From Bog-756 sp963718405 (lineage in GTDB: Bacteria; Actinomycetota; Acidimicrobiia; Acidimicrobiales; RAAP-2), in the NCBI GenBank assembly GCA_963718405.1, contig CAVQYZ010000004.1, positions 248,001 through 312,000 on the forward strand: a DNA stretch of 64,000 bases. Reading direction: 5' to 3'. Both the position numbers and the translations under genes were made by a program. The notes below the pieces were generated by a model. That model did no database searches. It was not told where the DNA came from and worked only from the letters and a program-made list of their open reading frames with translations. Of the stretch, positions 26,083 through 34,409 are shown in pieces. Each line of letters starts with the position of its first letter. The first letter of the stretch is position 1.

Positions 26083-26114
26083 GAGGAATGACCCTTGGTG
26101 GGGTTTCATTCCTC
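26083..26114. promoter_or_regulatory. 9-bp perfect inverted repeat between lipoprotein and GGDEF-EAL genes
   Basis: GAGGAATGA (26083-26091) and TCATTCCTC (26106-26114) with a 14-base loop. It lies 68 bases after the lipoprotein stop and 34 bases before the start I prefer for the c-di-GMP gene. No U-tract follows, so it may be an operator or an RNA hairpin rather than a terminator. Confidence 0.5.
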
Positions 26115-26147
26115 AAGATTTGCCCAGAATCTGTCGAATTGGACCCG

Positions 26148-28478
26148 ATGAGCGTGAGCGGGGCGGACCAGCGCCATCGACCGGTCCGAGCCGGCGCCCG
26201 TGACCGCCACGTAGACCATTCGAACCTGCTGGTGTGGTCGGCCGTGGCCCTGCTGGCCACGGCCGCGGTCGGCTATCTGGTCTCCCTCATCGTGCGTGGT
26301 GAAAGCTCGTACTGGACCTGGCTCGACGGCTGGGTGGTCTGCGCCATCGAGTTCGTGGCCAGCGGGCTGTGCCTGGTCAGGGCCTTCGTCCGCCGGCCGG
26401 GGCGGTTGGTGGCGCTGTTCTTCGGGCTGAGCCTCCTCGGATGGACCCTCGGCGACGTGGTGGTGACCATCCAGTCGATCGGCGGCGCCACCCCTCCGAG
26501 CGCATCCATAGCGGACCTTTTCTATCTGGCCTTCTATCCCTTCGCCTTTGTGGCCGTGGTGCTGTTCATGCGGGGCCAGGGCCGGCGGCTCTCGGTGCCC
26601 AACCTGCTGGATGGCGCCATCGCCGGGTTCGGCGCCGCCGCGGTGGCGTCGGCGTTCGTCTTCCATGCCGCGTTGCGGTCCACGGGTGGGAACCGGGTGG
26701 CCACGGTGGTCAACCTGGCCCTGCCGGTCGGAGACATTCTCCTCCTGGCCCTGGTGGTGGCGGGGCTGGCCGTGCTTCCGGGCCGGCGCAAGGCCCCTTG
26801 GGTGCTCCTGGCCGTGAGCGCCGGCCTCATTGCTGCCGGCGACACCTCGAATCTCTTCCAGAACTCACTGGGGGCCACCCGGATCGGCTTCATCGTCAAC
26901 GCCATGGCCTGGCCCTGCGCCGCCATCGTGATGGCCATCGCCGTCTGGCTCCACGTGCAGCCGACCAACTCGCTGGTCCCTCAACGCCCCGCGGGCTTCG
27001 TCCTGCCCAATCTGGCGGCGATCGCCGCTCTCGTCATTCTCTTCGTCGGCACCCTCCGCCCGGTCGGACGGGCCTCGGTGGTGCTGGCCACCGGCACCAT
27101 GGTGCTGGTGGCCTCCCGCCTCTTCCTGTCGGTGCGGGGCATGGAGCGACTCAGCCAGGAACGCCACCGCCAATCGGTCACCGACGAGTTGACCGGCCTC
27201 TGGAACCGGCGGTACCTGTTCCGGGTGCTCGACGCCTTCTTCGAAGAGCGAGCCGACTCGAAGTCCGATCGGAGCATGGCCTTCCTGTTCCTCGATCTCG
27301 ATCATTTCAAGGAGGTCAATGACACCTTCGGGCATCCAGCCGGCGATCAGCTGTTGCGGAAGCTCGGGGACCGGTTGAAGGACTCGCTCCGGGACACCGA
27401 CCTGTTGGTCAGGCTCGGCGGTGACGAATTCGCCGTGGTGCTCATCGACGGGGATACCACCTACGCCACCCAGGTGGCCCAACGACTCACCTCCAGCTTG
27501 CACGAACCGTTCGCACTCGACGTGGTCAGCGCCAGCATCGGGGCCAGCATCGGAATTGCCGTGGCTCCCAACGACGCTTCGGACAGTGCCCGGCTGGTGT
27601 GGTGCGCCGACGTGGCCATGTACCGGGCGAAACTTGGCGACACCCCGTTCGCCTTCTATCAGCCCGACCTCGACGACGAGGGAGACCATGTCCGGCTGGC
27701 CGATGAGCTGCGCCGGGCCATCGATACGGGACAACTGGTCCTGCACTACCAACCGCAACTGGACCTGCGCAGCGGGGAGATCCTGGCCGTCGAGGCCCTC
27801 ATCCGCTGGTCCCACCCCAGGCTGGGGCTGTTGTTGCCGGACGAATTCCTCCCTCTGGCCGAAGAAGCCGGGCTGATGTGGCCCATCACCGCCTGGGTGT
27901 TCGAGGAGGCCAACAAACAGTGCGCGGCCTGGCGGGACAGTGGCCGGCCCATCTCGGTGGCGGTGAACGTGACCCCCTCCAATCTGATCGAAGCGGGGTT
28001 CGTGGAGACGGTCAAGGAAGGGATCGAGCGCCACGGACTTGACGCTGCGTCCATGGTGCTGGAGATCACCGAGGTGAGCGTCATCACCGAATTCGAAGGT
28101 TCCCGACAGGTGATTGAGGAGTTGCGCGACTTCGGTGTCACCGTCTCCATCGACGACTTCGGCGCCGGGGTGACCTCGCTGGCCTACCTGAGCAACCTGG
28201 CGGTGCGGGAGCTCAAACTGGACCGGACCTTCATCATGGGGCTGGCCGGTGGTGACCACCATCGCGACCTGGACCTGGTGCGCTCGACCATCGAACTCGG
28301 CCACGCCATGGGCCTTCGCATCGTGGCCGAGGGCATCGAGGACACCGCGACCTTGGAGTTGCTCTCCGAGTTGGGATGCGACATGGCCCAGGGCTACTGC
28401 ATCAGCCGGCCCAAACCCGCCGATGAGCTGGCCTTCCGGCCGAGGGCCGAAGACGACCAGGCCGCCGGGGTGCGTTAG
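26148..28478 (+). CDS. membrane GGDEF-EAL protein (diguanylate cyclase/phosphodiesterase)
   Basis: A 776-residue c-di-GMP signalling protein. Eight to nine hydrophobic helices (about 25-325) form a membrane sensor. They are followed by a GGDEF domain whose active site RLGGDEFAV is intact (near residue 424), and by an EAL domain with VEALIRWSHP (near 549), VNVTPSNL, LEITEV, IDDFGAGVTSLAYL and VAEGIED. Both catalytic motifs look competent, so either or both activities are possible. I chose ATG 26148. ATG 26088 has a better GGAG site, but lies inside an inverted repeat and adds a non-membrane leader. The stop overlaps the end of the convergent Cys-rich gene by 4 bp. Confidence 0.9.
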   Translation: MSVSGADQRHRPVRAGARDRHVDHSNLLVWSAVALLATAAVGYLVSLIVRGESSYWTWLDGWVVCAIEFVASGLCLVRAFVRRPGRLVALFFGLSLLGWTLGDVVVTIQSIGGATPPSASIADLFYLAFYPFAFVAVVLFMRGQGRRLSVPNLLDGAIAGFGAAAVASAFVFHAALRSTGGNRVATVVNLALPVGDILLLALVVAGLAVLPGRRKAPWVLLAVSAGLIAAGDTSNLFQNSLGATRIGFIVNAMAWPCAAIVMAIAVWLHVQPTNSLVPQRPAGFVLPNLAAIAALVILFVGTLRPVGRASVVLATGTMVLVASRLFLSVRGMERLSQERHRQSVTDELTGLWNRRYLFRVLDAFFEERADSKSDRSMAFLFLDLDHFKEVNDTFGHPAGDQLLRKLGDRLKDSLRDTDLLVRLGGDEFAVVLIDGDTTYATQVAQRLTSSLHEPFALDVVSASIGASIGIAVAPNDASDSARLVWCADVAMYRAKLGDTPFAFYQPDLDDEGDHVRLADELRRAIDTGQLVLHYQPQLDLRSGEILAVEALIRWSHPRLGLLLPDEFLPLAEEAGLMWPITAWVFEEANKQCAAWRDSGRPISVAVNVTPSNLIEAGFVETVKEGIERHGLDAASMVLEITEVSVITEFEGSRQVIEELRDFGVTVSIDDFGAGVTSLAYLSNLAVRELKLDRTFIMGLAGGDHHRDLDLVRSTIELGHAMGLRIVAEGIEDTATLELLSELGCDMAQGYCISRPKPADELAFRPRAEDDQAAGVR

Positions 28479-28702
28479 TGGAAGAGCTCGCCGTGGCGTT
28501 GCCGGGCCACCTCGGGCGGGACGCCCTCGTAGCAGTCGATCCATCGCTGGCACGGGGCACAGAACACGCAGACCAGGTCGCCCCACCCACCCACTGAGCC
28601 GTCGGGCGGCGTGAGGTCGCGATGCTCCCGGGCCTGAGGGTCTCCGTCGACCGGACCCTCCCCGCTCAGTGCATTTCTGCCGGCCTGGTCCCGCTGGTGC
28701 AT
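28475..28702 (-). CDS. small Cys-cluster protein of unknown function
   Basis: A 75-residue protein with ATG at 28702 preceded by AGAAGCAGG. The first half is polar. The second half has a compact cysteine cluster, VCVFCAPCQRWIDCYEGVPPEVA (C-x2-C-x2-C-x5-C), which could bind zinc or an iron-sulfur cluster. The protein ends RQRHGELFH. No family is recognised. Its stop (TAA on the minus strand) overlaps the tail of the GGDEF-EAL gene, and its start faces the iron-type transporter promoter. Confidence 0.6.
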   Translation of the reverse strand: MHQRDQAGRNALSGEGPVDGDPQAREHRDLTPPDGSVGGWGDLVCVFCAPCQRWIDCYEGVPPEVARQRHGELFH

Positions 28703-28890
28703 CCTGCTTCTCCCGATGTCAGATCCCGCTCCTCTGTATAGGAACGACGTGTCGGGGCCGGGACTTGAGCCGATTGTGGCAGGGACGGTGACCGGAGTGA
28801 CCGAATCACTCCGCTCGGGCCGGGTCCACCGTGCCGGTCCGACCGGTACACCCGGCCGTGGCGCGGGGATGACCACCGCATAAGGGGGAC

Positions 28891-28921
28891 TTGACAGTGA
28901 GTATTAGGTGAGCCTAATAAT
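28891..28921 (+). promoter_or_regulatory. iron-type promoter with an embedded DtxR/IdeR-like box
   Basis: -35 TTGACA (28891-28896) and -10 TAATAA or AATAAT (28915-28921). Between and over them lies TATTAGGTGAGCCTAATA (28902-28919), a perfect 7-bp inverted repeat with a 4-base centre. Its core TTAGGTGAGCCTAA differs by one base from the first 14 bases of the DtxR/IdeR consensus. Transcription would begin at or next to the GTG at 28927, so the mRNA is likely leaderless, and metal-loaded repressor would block the polymerase. Confidence 0.75.
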
Positions 28922-28926
28922 GCGAG

Positions 28927-30000
28927 GTGGCTACGAAGAGGACCGGATGGCACCGATGGCCGGTCGGGCCGCGATGGCGGTACGCGAAGGCCATCCCCCT
29001 GGCCCTGGTCCTGGCCCTGGCCGGCGGGGCGCTGGCCGCCTGTGGCAGCTCGTCCTCGGGCGCCGGCTCCATCACCCTCTACAACGGTCAGCACGTCCAG
29101 ACCACCGACTCGTTGGTGGCCGGATTCGAAAAGGCCACCGGGATCACCGTCAATGTCCGGAGCGATGACGAGGATGTCCTCTCCGACGAGATCGTCACCG
29201 AAGGGAGTCGGTCCCCGGCCGACGTGATCTACACCGAGAACACGCCGGCTGTTCAGTACCTGGCCGACCGGGGCCTGTTGGCCAAGGTGGATCCGTCGAC
29301 GCTGGCCAACACCCCGAGCCAGTACAACGCCACCAACGGCGACTGGGTGGGCGTCTCGGCCCGGGTGAGCGTGCTCATCTACAACCCCAGCCTCATCTCG
29401 AAGAGCCAGCTGCCCACCTCGGTGCTCCAACTGGCCGATCCCCGGTATGCGGGAAAACTGGCCTTCGCCGCGGGCGAAACGGACTTCCAACCCATCGTGA
29501 CCTCGGTGGACCGCACCTACGGCACCAAGGCCACCCTCAAATGGCTCGACGGGATCAAAGCCAATGCCGGAGCCCACATCTACCCCGACAACGAGACCGT
29601 CTCCAACGACGTGAATCGTGGCGCGGTGGCCTTCGGGGTGGTCAACCAGTACTACTGGTACCGGATGCAGGCAGAGATCGGCACTTCCAACATGCACTCG
29701 AAGATCACCTACTTCGCCCCTCACGACCCCGGCTACGTCCTGGACATCTCGCCGGCGGCCATCCTCAAGTCCAGCGCCCACCAGGCCCTGGCCCAGAAGT
29801 TCCTGGCCTACCTGACATCGAAGGCAGGCCAGGAGATCATCGCCCGCTCGACCAGCTACGAATACCCCATCGCTTCCGGGGTGACCACCACCCAGCCCGA
29901 GACCCCCTTCGACCAGCTGCAGCCGAACTCGATCACCATCCCGGAGCTGGGTGACGGCTCCACCGCCATCGCCCTGTTGAAGGAAGCGGGCCTCCTGTGA
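28927..30000 (+). CDS. ABC-transporter iron(III)-type solute-binding lipoprotein
   Basis: A 357-residue protein: signal segment AIPLALVLALAGGALAAC with a lipobox cysteine near 38, then a type II periplasmic binding fold. Blocks ITLYNGQHVQTTDSLVAGFEKATGI, SPADVIYTENTPAVQYLADRGLLAKVD and GVVNQYYWYRMQ (adjacent tyrosines, which bind Fe(III) in FbpA/FutA-type proteins) identify the iron family. The GTG at 28927 is supported by the promoter geometry. An iron box overlaps the promoter, which agrees with iron uptake. The permease follows after 55 bases; no ATPase gene is present. Confidence 0.88.
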   Translation: MATKRTGWHRWPVGPRWRYAKAIPLALVLALAGGALAACGSSSSGAGSITLYNGQHVQTTDSLVAGFEKATGITVNVRSDDEDVLSDEIVTEGSRSPADVIYTENTPAVQYLADRGLLAKVDPSTLANTPSQYNATNGDWVGVSARVSVLIYNPSLISKSQLPTSVLQLADPRYAGKLAFAAGETDFQPIVTSVDRTYGTKATLKWLDGIKANAGAHIYPDNETVSNDVNRGAVAFGVVNQYYWYRMQAEIGTSNMHSKITYFAPHDPGYVLDISPAAILKSSAHQALAQKFLAYLTSKAGQEIIARSTSYEYPIASGVTTTQPETPFDQLQPNSITIPELGDGSTAIALLKEAGLL

Positions 30001-30055
30001 TCAACCGGCGGCCCGTCCGTCGCCCCGGGTCCGCCCCCCTCGGCCCGGGCTGATC

Positions 30056-31666
30056 GTGGCCGAGCCCGACACCGGCGGATCGGTGCTGGACCGACCGGTT
30101 ACCGGGACCGTTCGGGCCCGGCGGCCCCGGCGCCCCTGGGTTCTGTTGATGGTCAGCTGTGCCGTGGCCGTCGTCCTGCTGGCCCCTCTGGTCTTTCTCC
30201 TGATCGAAGCGGCCGGCGCCGGGGTCTCGACCGTGCTCCACCTGATCTTCCGGTCCCTGACCCTGACCCTGCTGTGGAACACCGTCCGCCTCACCGTGGT
30301 GGTCACGACTCTCTGCGCCATCATCGGGACCCTCGCCGCCTGGTGCGTCGAGCGGACCGACCTGCCCGGTCGGCGGATCTGGGCGGTGCTGGTGGTGGTG
30401 CCCTTCGCCATCCCCGACTTCGTGGTGAGCTTCGGGTGGGCGTCGCTGACCACCTGGATGCAGGGCTTCCGCGGTGCGGTCGTGGTCATGACCCTGGCGG
30501 TCTACCCCCTGGTGTACCTGCCGGTGGCGGCCAGCTTCCGCGCCGCCGACCCGGAGCAGGAGGACGTGGCCCGCAGCCTGGGCCTCAGTCGGATGAGGAC
30601 CTTCTTCCGGATCACCCTGGGGCAGGCCAGAGGGGCCATCCTGGGCGGGTGTGTGCTGGTATCGCTGGTACTGCTGGCCGAGTACGGGGCCTTCGAGATC
30701 CTCGGCTACCAGACCTTCACCACCGAGATCTTCACCGAGTACCAGGTGTCCTTCGACGTTCCCAGCGCCTCGGCCCTGGTGCTGGTCCTGGTGGTGTTGG
30801 GACTGGTGGTGCTGGGCCTGGAGTCATCGGCGCGGGGCAAGGGGCGGGTGGTGCGCATCGGGCCCCAGGTCCAGCGGATGACCCAACCCCACCGCCTGGG
30901 CCGGGCCACCCTGCCGGTACTGGGCGGCTTCTTCGTGCTGGTGGGTCTGGCCCTCGGCGTGCCCATCGGCTCCTGTGTCTATTGGACCCTGGAAGGGGGG
31001 GCCCACGCCATCGGTGGGGTGTCCATCCTCGATGCCACCTGGCACACCGCCCTGTACAGCGGAGCGGCGGCTGCTCTGGCCACCCTCATGGCCCTACCGG
31101 TGGCCCTGCTGGCCGTCCGCAACCCCGGCACCACCGGCCGCCTCTTGGAGCGGAGCACCTTTCTGGTCCTGGCCATGCCCGGGATCGTCATCGCCTTCAC
31201 CCTCAGCTACTTCACGGAACGGTACGGAGGCACACTCGGCGGGCACCTGTACCAGAGTGCGCCCCTGCTGATCGTGGCCTACGCCATCCTGGCCTTCCCC
31301 CTGGCCCTGGTCGGAGTCAGGGCGTCGGTGGCCCACGCCCCGGTCGGCCTCGAGGAGGTGGCCCACTCCCTGGGGCAGGGACGGCTGGCCGTCCTGTGGC
31401 GGGTGACGCTGCCCCTCATCGGCCCGGGGCTGGCGGCGTCGTTCTGCCTGGTCCTGCTGGCCACGGTCACCGAGCTCACGGCCACGCTGATCCTGATACC
31501 CACCGGGGTGCAGACCCTGGCCACCCAGTTCTGGGCCTACCAGTCCAACCTCTCCTACGGCCAGGCCGCCCCGTTCGCCCTGATGATCATCGCCATCGCC
31601 GCGGTCCCGAGCTACGTGTTGGGCCGCTACTTCGACCGGATGCCCGTGAGGGAAGCCACCAGCTGA
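30056..31666 (+). CDS. fused two-domain ABC permease (FbpB-like)
   Basis: A 536-residue integral membrane protein with about twelve helices in two homologous permease domains. Each has an EAA-type cytoplasmic loop for the ATPase: AADPEQEDVARSLGLSRMRTFFRITL and LEEVAHSLGQGRLAVLWRVTLP. This layout is typical of iron(III) importers. The GTG at 30056 has no good ribosome site. A GTG at 29997 overlaps the stop of the binding-protein gene (GTGA) and would read through if one base were missing or added in the C6 run at 30034-30039, so the true start may be there. A hairpin follows the stop. Confidence 0.85.
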   Translation: MAEPDTGGSVLDRPVTGTVRARRPRRPWVLLMVSCAVAVVLLAPLVFLLIEAAGAGVSTVLHLIFRSLTLTLLWNTVRLTVVVTTLCAIIGTLAAWCVERTDLPGRRIWAVLVVVPFAIPDFVVSFGWASLTTWMQGFRGAVVVMTLAVYPLVYLPVAASFRAADPEQEDVARSLGLSRMRTFFRITLGQARGAILGGCVLVSLVLLAEYGAFEILGYQTFTTEIFTEYQVSFDVPSASALVLVLVVLGLVVLGLESSARGKGRVVRIGPQVQRMTQPHRLGRATLPVLGGFFVLVGLALGVPIGSCVYWTLEGGAHAIGGVSILDATWHTALYSGAAAALATLMALPVALLAVRNPGTTGRLLERSTFLVLAMPGIVIAFTLSYFTERYGGTLGGHLYQSAPLLIVAYAILAFPLALVGVRASVAHAPVGLEEVAHSLGQGRLAVLWRVTLPLIGPGLAASFCLVLLATVTELTATLILIPTGVQTLATQFWAYQSNLSYGQAAPFALMIIAIAAVPSYVLGRYFDRMPVREATS

Positions 31667-31670
31667 ACGG

Positions 31671-31690
31671 CCCCGGGCGTGAGCCCGGGG
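31671..31690. terminator. hairpin between convergent permease and glycosyltransferase genes
   Basis: CCCCGGGC (31671-31678), GTGA loop, GCCCGGGG (31683-31690): an 8-bp perfect GC stem four bases after the permease stop and two bases before the glycosyltransferase stop on the other strand. There is no U-tract. Confidence 0.6.
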
Positions 31691-31692
31691 AT

Positions 31693-32916
31693 TCAAGCCT
31701 GAACCTGGACCGCCAGTCCGGTCGGGCCGGCGTCGGTGGCCTCTTCCACCAACCAGTCCACCCCCTCTTGGACCACGGCCGGGATCCACACGTACGCTCC
31801 GCCTTCTTCGGGACAGGTGACCAAGAGGCGGACCCGGATCCGCTGGCCGGGAGCGACGTCGCCGGGCAGGGGGGTGCGGGCCCCGTCCCAGACCACCGGT
31901 TCGCCGTCCGGCCGGGCCCAGTGGTAGGAGAGATGGACGGGATACGTTCCCCCGTTGCTGAGCCAGGGCTCGGCCCCCCGGTTCTCGAGCTCGACGGCGA
32001 ACGTCTTCACGCTCAGGGCCTGGACGGTGATCGACCCGACCGGGTCGGCCACCGACACCCTCATCCTGGCCCCGACCAGCGGGGTGTCCTGGGGTAGATC
32101 GCCGGCTTGACGGCGAAGCTCTTCGATCTGGAAGTCGCGTTCGGCGATGGCATAGTCGCGACCCAGCCGCTCGACCGCGGTGTCCAGGGCCAGCTCGGTG
32201 GGCAATGTGGTGGAGCGGCCACCGAGCTTCCCCCGGATCAGGGCCAGTCCCGCCGCAAACGCCGGGAAGCGTTGGAAGGCCTTGCTGCCCGGCGGCTGGG
32301 TGTACTGGCTGGTGGTCACCGGGACCCGCCGGAAGGGGTGCTGCAGCGACAGCCGCATGTAGAACTCCCAGTCGTCGAGGACCAGGGAGAACTGCTCGTC
32401 AAAGCCACCGGCACCGGTCCAGGCGTCCCGCCGGATGCACATCGAGCAGGCGATGGGCGCCCCGCGCATCATCATGAGCTCGCTCTGCTCGTACTCCCAC
32501 GCCTGGTTTCCGATGATCGTCCGGACCCCCAGCTCGTCGAGGGCCAGATCGGTGTCGGTGTAGAGGACGGCGGCGCCCGGGTCCTGCCCGGCGGCGTCCC
32601 GGAGCACCTCGAGGTGGGTGGGGTAGAACAGATCGTCGTCGTCGAGGATGCACAGGTAGCGGCCACGCGATCGGTCGAACCCTACGTTGATGGCGCCGGA
32701 CTTCCCCCGCCGGGTGCGGTGCTCCACCAACCGGACATCGATACCGTCACCGGCCTCGGCGGCGAGGTCGGCGACGGTGGGCCCTCCGTCGTTGACCAGC
32801 ACCACTTCGAACAGCTCCGGTTCGACCGTCTGGGCGGCCACACTGGCCAGCGCGCTGCGCAGCTGCGGGCTGGGCCCGGTGGTCCTCATCAGGATCGAGA
32901 ATTGGGGAGTGGTCAT
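31693..32916 (-). CDS. GT2-family glycosyltransferase with a C-terminal beta-sandwich domain
   Basis: 407 residues. The N-terminal GT-A domain begins PQFSILMRTTGPSPQLRSALASVAAQ and has VVLVNDGGPT, the metal-binding DDDD (YLCILDDDDLFYP), a second acidic motif (LYTDTDL) and GGFDEQFSLVLDDWEFYMRL. A coiled linker near 270-285 leads to a C-terminal Ig-like domain (VKTFAVELENRGAEPWLSNG, LPGDVAPGQRIRVRLLVTCP, YVWIPAVVQEGVDWL), which probably binds carbohydrate. The acceptor is unknown. The gene stands alone, with no nearby polysaccharide cluster. Confidence 0.85.
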   Translation of the reverse strand: MTTPQFSILMRTTGPSPQLRSALASVAAQTVEPELFEVVLVNDGGPTVADLAAEAGDGIDVRLVEHRTRRGKSGAINVGFDRSRGRYLCILDDDDLFYPTHLEVLRDAAGQDPGAAVLYTDTDLALDELGVRTIIGNQAWEYEQSELMMMRGAPIACSMCIRRDAWTGAGGFDEQFSLVLDDWEFYMRLSLQHPFRRVPVTTSQYTQPPGSKAFQRFPAFAAGLALIRGKLGGRSTTLPTELALDTAVERLGRDYAIAERDFQIEELRRQAGDLPQDTPLVGARMRVSVADPVGSITVQALSVKTFAVELENRGAEPWLSNGGTYPVHLSYHWARPDGEPVVWDGARTPLPGDVAPGQRIRVRLLVTCPEEGGAYVWIPAVVQEGVDWLVEEATDAGPTGLAVQVQA

Positions 32917-32998
32917 ACGGTGGGTCTCCAGTGCGGATTCGGAGCCGGCCCCGGCACCGAGTCGGCGTCAGCCTACGCCCGGGTGCCTTGGGGCTTCG

Positions 32999-33013
32999 GC
33001 CTAGCCCTAGGCT
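32999..33013 (+). promoter_or_regulatory. -10 region with inverted repeat, leaderless LLM gene
   Basis: TAGGCT (33008-33013) lies seven bases before ATG 33021, and no ribosome site is present, so transcription probably starts at the ATG. The -10 is inside a perfect inverted repeat GCCTAG-CC-CTAGGC (32999-33012), a possible operator. Confidence 0.45.
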
Positions 33014-33020
33014 CGCCCGC

Positions 33021-33992
33021 ATGTATTTCGGGCTGCGCTTCGACTTTCGAAATCCGCCGATGGCCGACACCACGATGGCCGACCGGTACACGGCCGCTCT
33101 GGACATGGCGGCGTGGGCCGACCGGCTGGGCTGTCTGAGCATCGCCGTATCCGAGCACCATGGATCTCCTGACGGCTATCTCCCGAGCCCGGTTCCGATG
33201 CTGGCGGCCATGGCCGCCCGCACCACGGACGTCCGTTTCACCATCGCCGCTCTCATCGCCCCGTTCAGCGACCCGCTGCGTCTGGCCGAGGACCTGATCG
33301 TCCTGGACATCCTGAGCCAGGGGCGTGTCGATCTGGTGGTGGCCGGGGGCTATGTCCACGAGGAGTTCGCCATGTTCGACGTGCCCATGAAGGAGCGGGG
33401 CCGGCGGGTGACGGAGCTGGTGGCGGTGTTGCGGGCCGCCTTTGCCGGTGAGCCGTTCGAGTACCGCGGTCGGACCGTGCACATCACACCGGCGCCGTTC
33501 CGGCCCGGAGGTCCGAGCATCACCCTCGGCGGCAGCAGCAAGGTGGCAGCCGTTCGGGCCGCTCGGATAGCCGACGGCTTCATCCCGTCGGTGCCCGAGG
33601 TGTGGCCGTTCTACCGGGACGAGGTCCAACGCCTGGGCCGGACGGACCCCGGCCCCTGCCCCATCGGCCCCAACGTGGTGGTGGCGCTGGCCGTGGACCC
33701 GGAAGAGGGGTGGAAGAAGATGGCACCGTTCTTCCTCCACGAGACCAACGCCTACGGCGTCTGGCAGGCCCAGGACGACATCGCCAGCCCCTTCCACCGC
33801 GTTGTCGACGTTGACGAGTTGCGGGCTACCGGTCAGTACCGGGTGGTCACACCGGAGCAGTTCATCGAGGAGCAGCGGGGCTCGCCCTTCCCCTTTGCCA
33901 TGTTCCATCCGATGTGTGGGGGAATGCCCATCGAGTTGGCCTGGTCCAGCCTGCGCCTGTTCGAGGACGTGGTGCTGCCGGCCTTCTCGTAA
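33021..33992 (+). CDS. LLM-class (luciferase-like) oxidoreductase
   Basis: A 323-residue TIM-barrel flavin/F420-type enzyme: MYFGLRFDFRNP start, AWADRLGCLSIAVSEHHGSPDGYLPSPVPMLAAMAART, IDLVVAGGYVHEEFAMFDV and ITLGGSSKVAAVRAARIADGF. These match the bacterial luciferase-like monooxygenase superfamily. F420 or FMN dependence cannot be separated by eye. The C-terminal part contains an unusual MFHPMCGGMPIELAW segment. It is apparently monocistronic. Confidence 0.85.
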   Translation: MYFGLRFDFRNPPMADTTMADRYTAALDMAAWADRLGCLSIAVSEHHGSPDGYLPSPVPMLAAMAARTTDVRFTIAALIAPFSDPLRLAEDLIVLDILSQGRVDLVVAGGYVHEEFAMFDVPMKERGRRVTELVAVLRAAFAGEPFEYRGRTVHITPAPFRPGGPSITLGGSSKVAAVRAARIADGFIPSVPEVWPFYRDEVQRLGRTDPGPCPIGPNVVVALAVDPEEGWKKMAPFFLHETNAYGVWQAQDDIASPFHRVVDVDELRATGQYRVVTPEQFIEEQRGSPFPFAMFHPMCGGMPIELAWSSLRLFEDVVLPAFS

Positions 33993-34128
33993 CGACGAAC
34001 TTGGCCCGCGGGCGGCCTCCGCTCCTTGACGCCTGCCAATTCCCGCCGATCCCGGCGCCGGACGACTCTTCGCCGTGGGTCGGATCCCTTCACGTACCTG
34101 GCCAGATTCGACGCAAACAACGGGCACT
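33993..34128. other. intergenic sequence upstream of the repeat protein, first part
   Basis: With 34129-34409 this makes a 417-base gap. I see a GC-rich self-complementary stretch just after the LLM stop (GCCCGCGGGC, near 34006-34015) that could be the LLM terminator, and nothing gene-like. Confidence 0.35.
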
Positions 34129-34157
34129 TGACACGGACGAGTTTGTGTCTTAAGAAT
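34129..34157 (+). promoter_or_regulatory. sigma70-type promoter of the exported repeat protein
   Basis: -35 TTGACA (34129-34134), 17-base spacer, -10 TAAGAA (34152-34157). The leader to the ATG at 34410 is about 245 bases long and contains no recognisable gene; such a length leaves room for post-transcriptional control. Confidence 0.6.
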
Positions 34158-34409
34158 CATCAGTTCCCCAGATCGAATGATGGTTCTGGAATATGCAGTG
34201 TCAGGTTCTGCATCGGTCGGTCCAGCGTGCCGACGGGCACGCCGGACGTCGAGCAGTCATGAAGGCGGAACAGGGGGAATCGAAACAGGGGGAATCACTG
34301 GGGACGACGTGCCGTGGTGGAGGGTGCTCGGTCGACTGACCGCCAGAACCTCGCCCCGGCGTGTCATGAGCGAAATCACCGATCCGGCACCGAGTGGAAG
34401 TTGAGACAC

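Noticed and set aside
26865..28586. 573-codon frame opposite the GGDEF-EAL gene
   Set aside because: No family motif and biased shadow composition; both signalling domains on the plus strand are intact.
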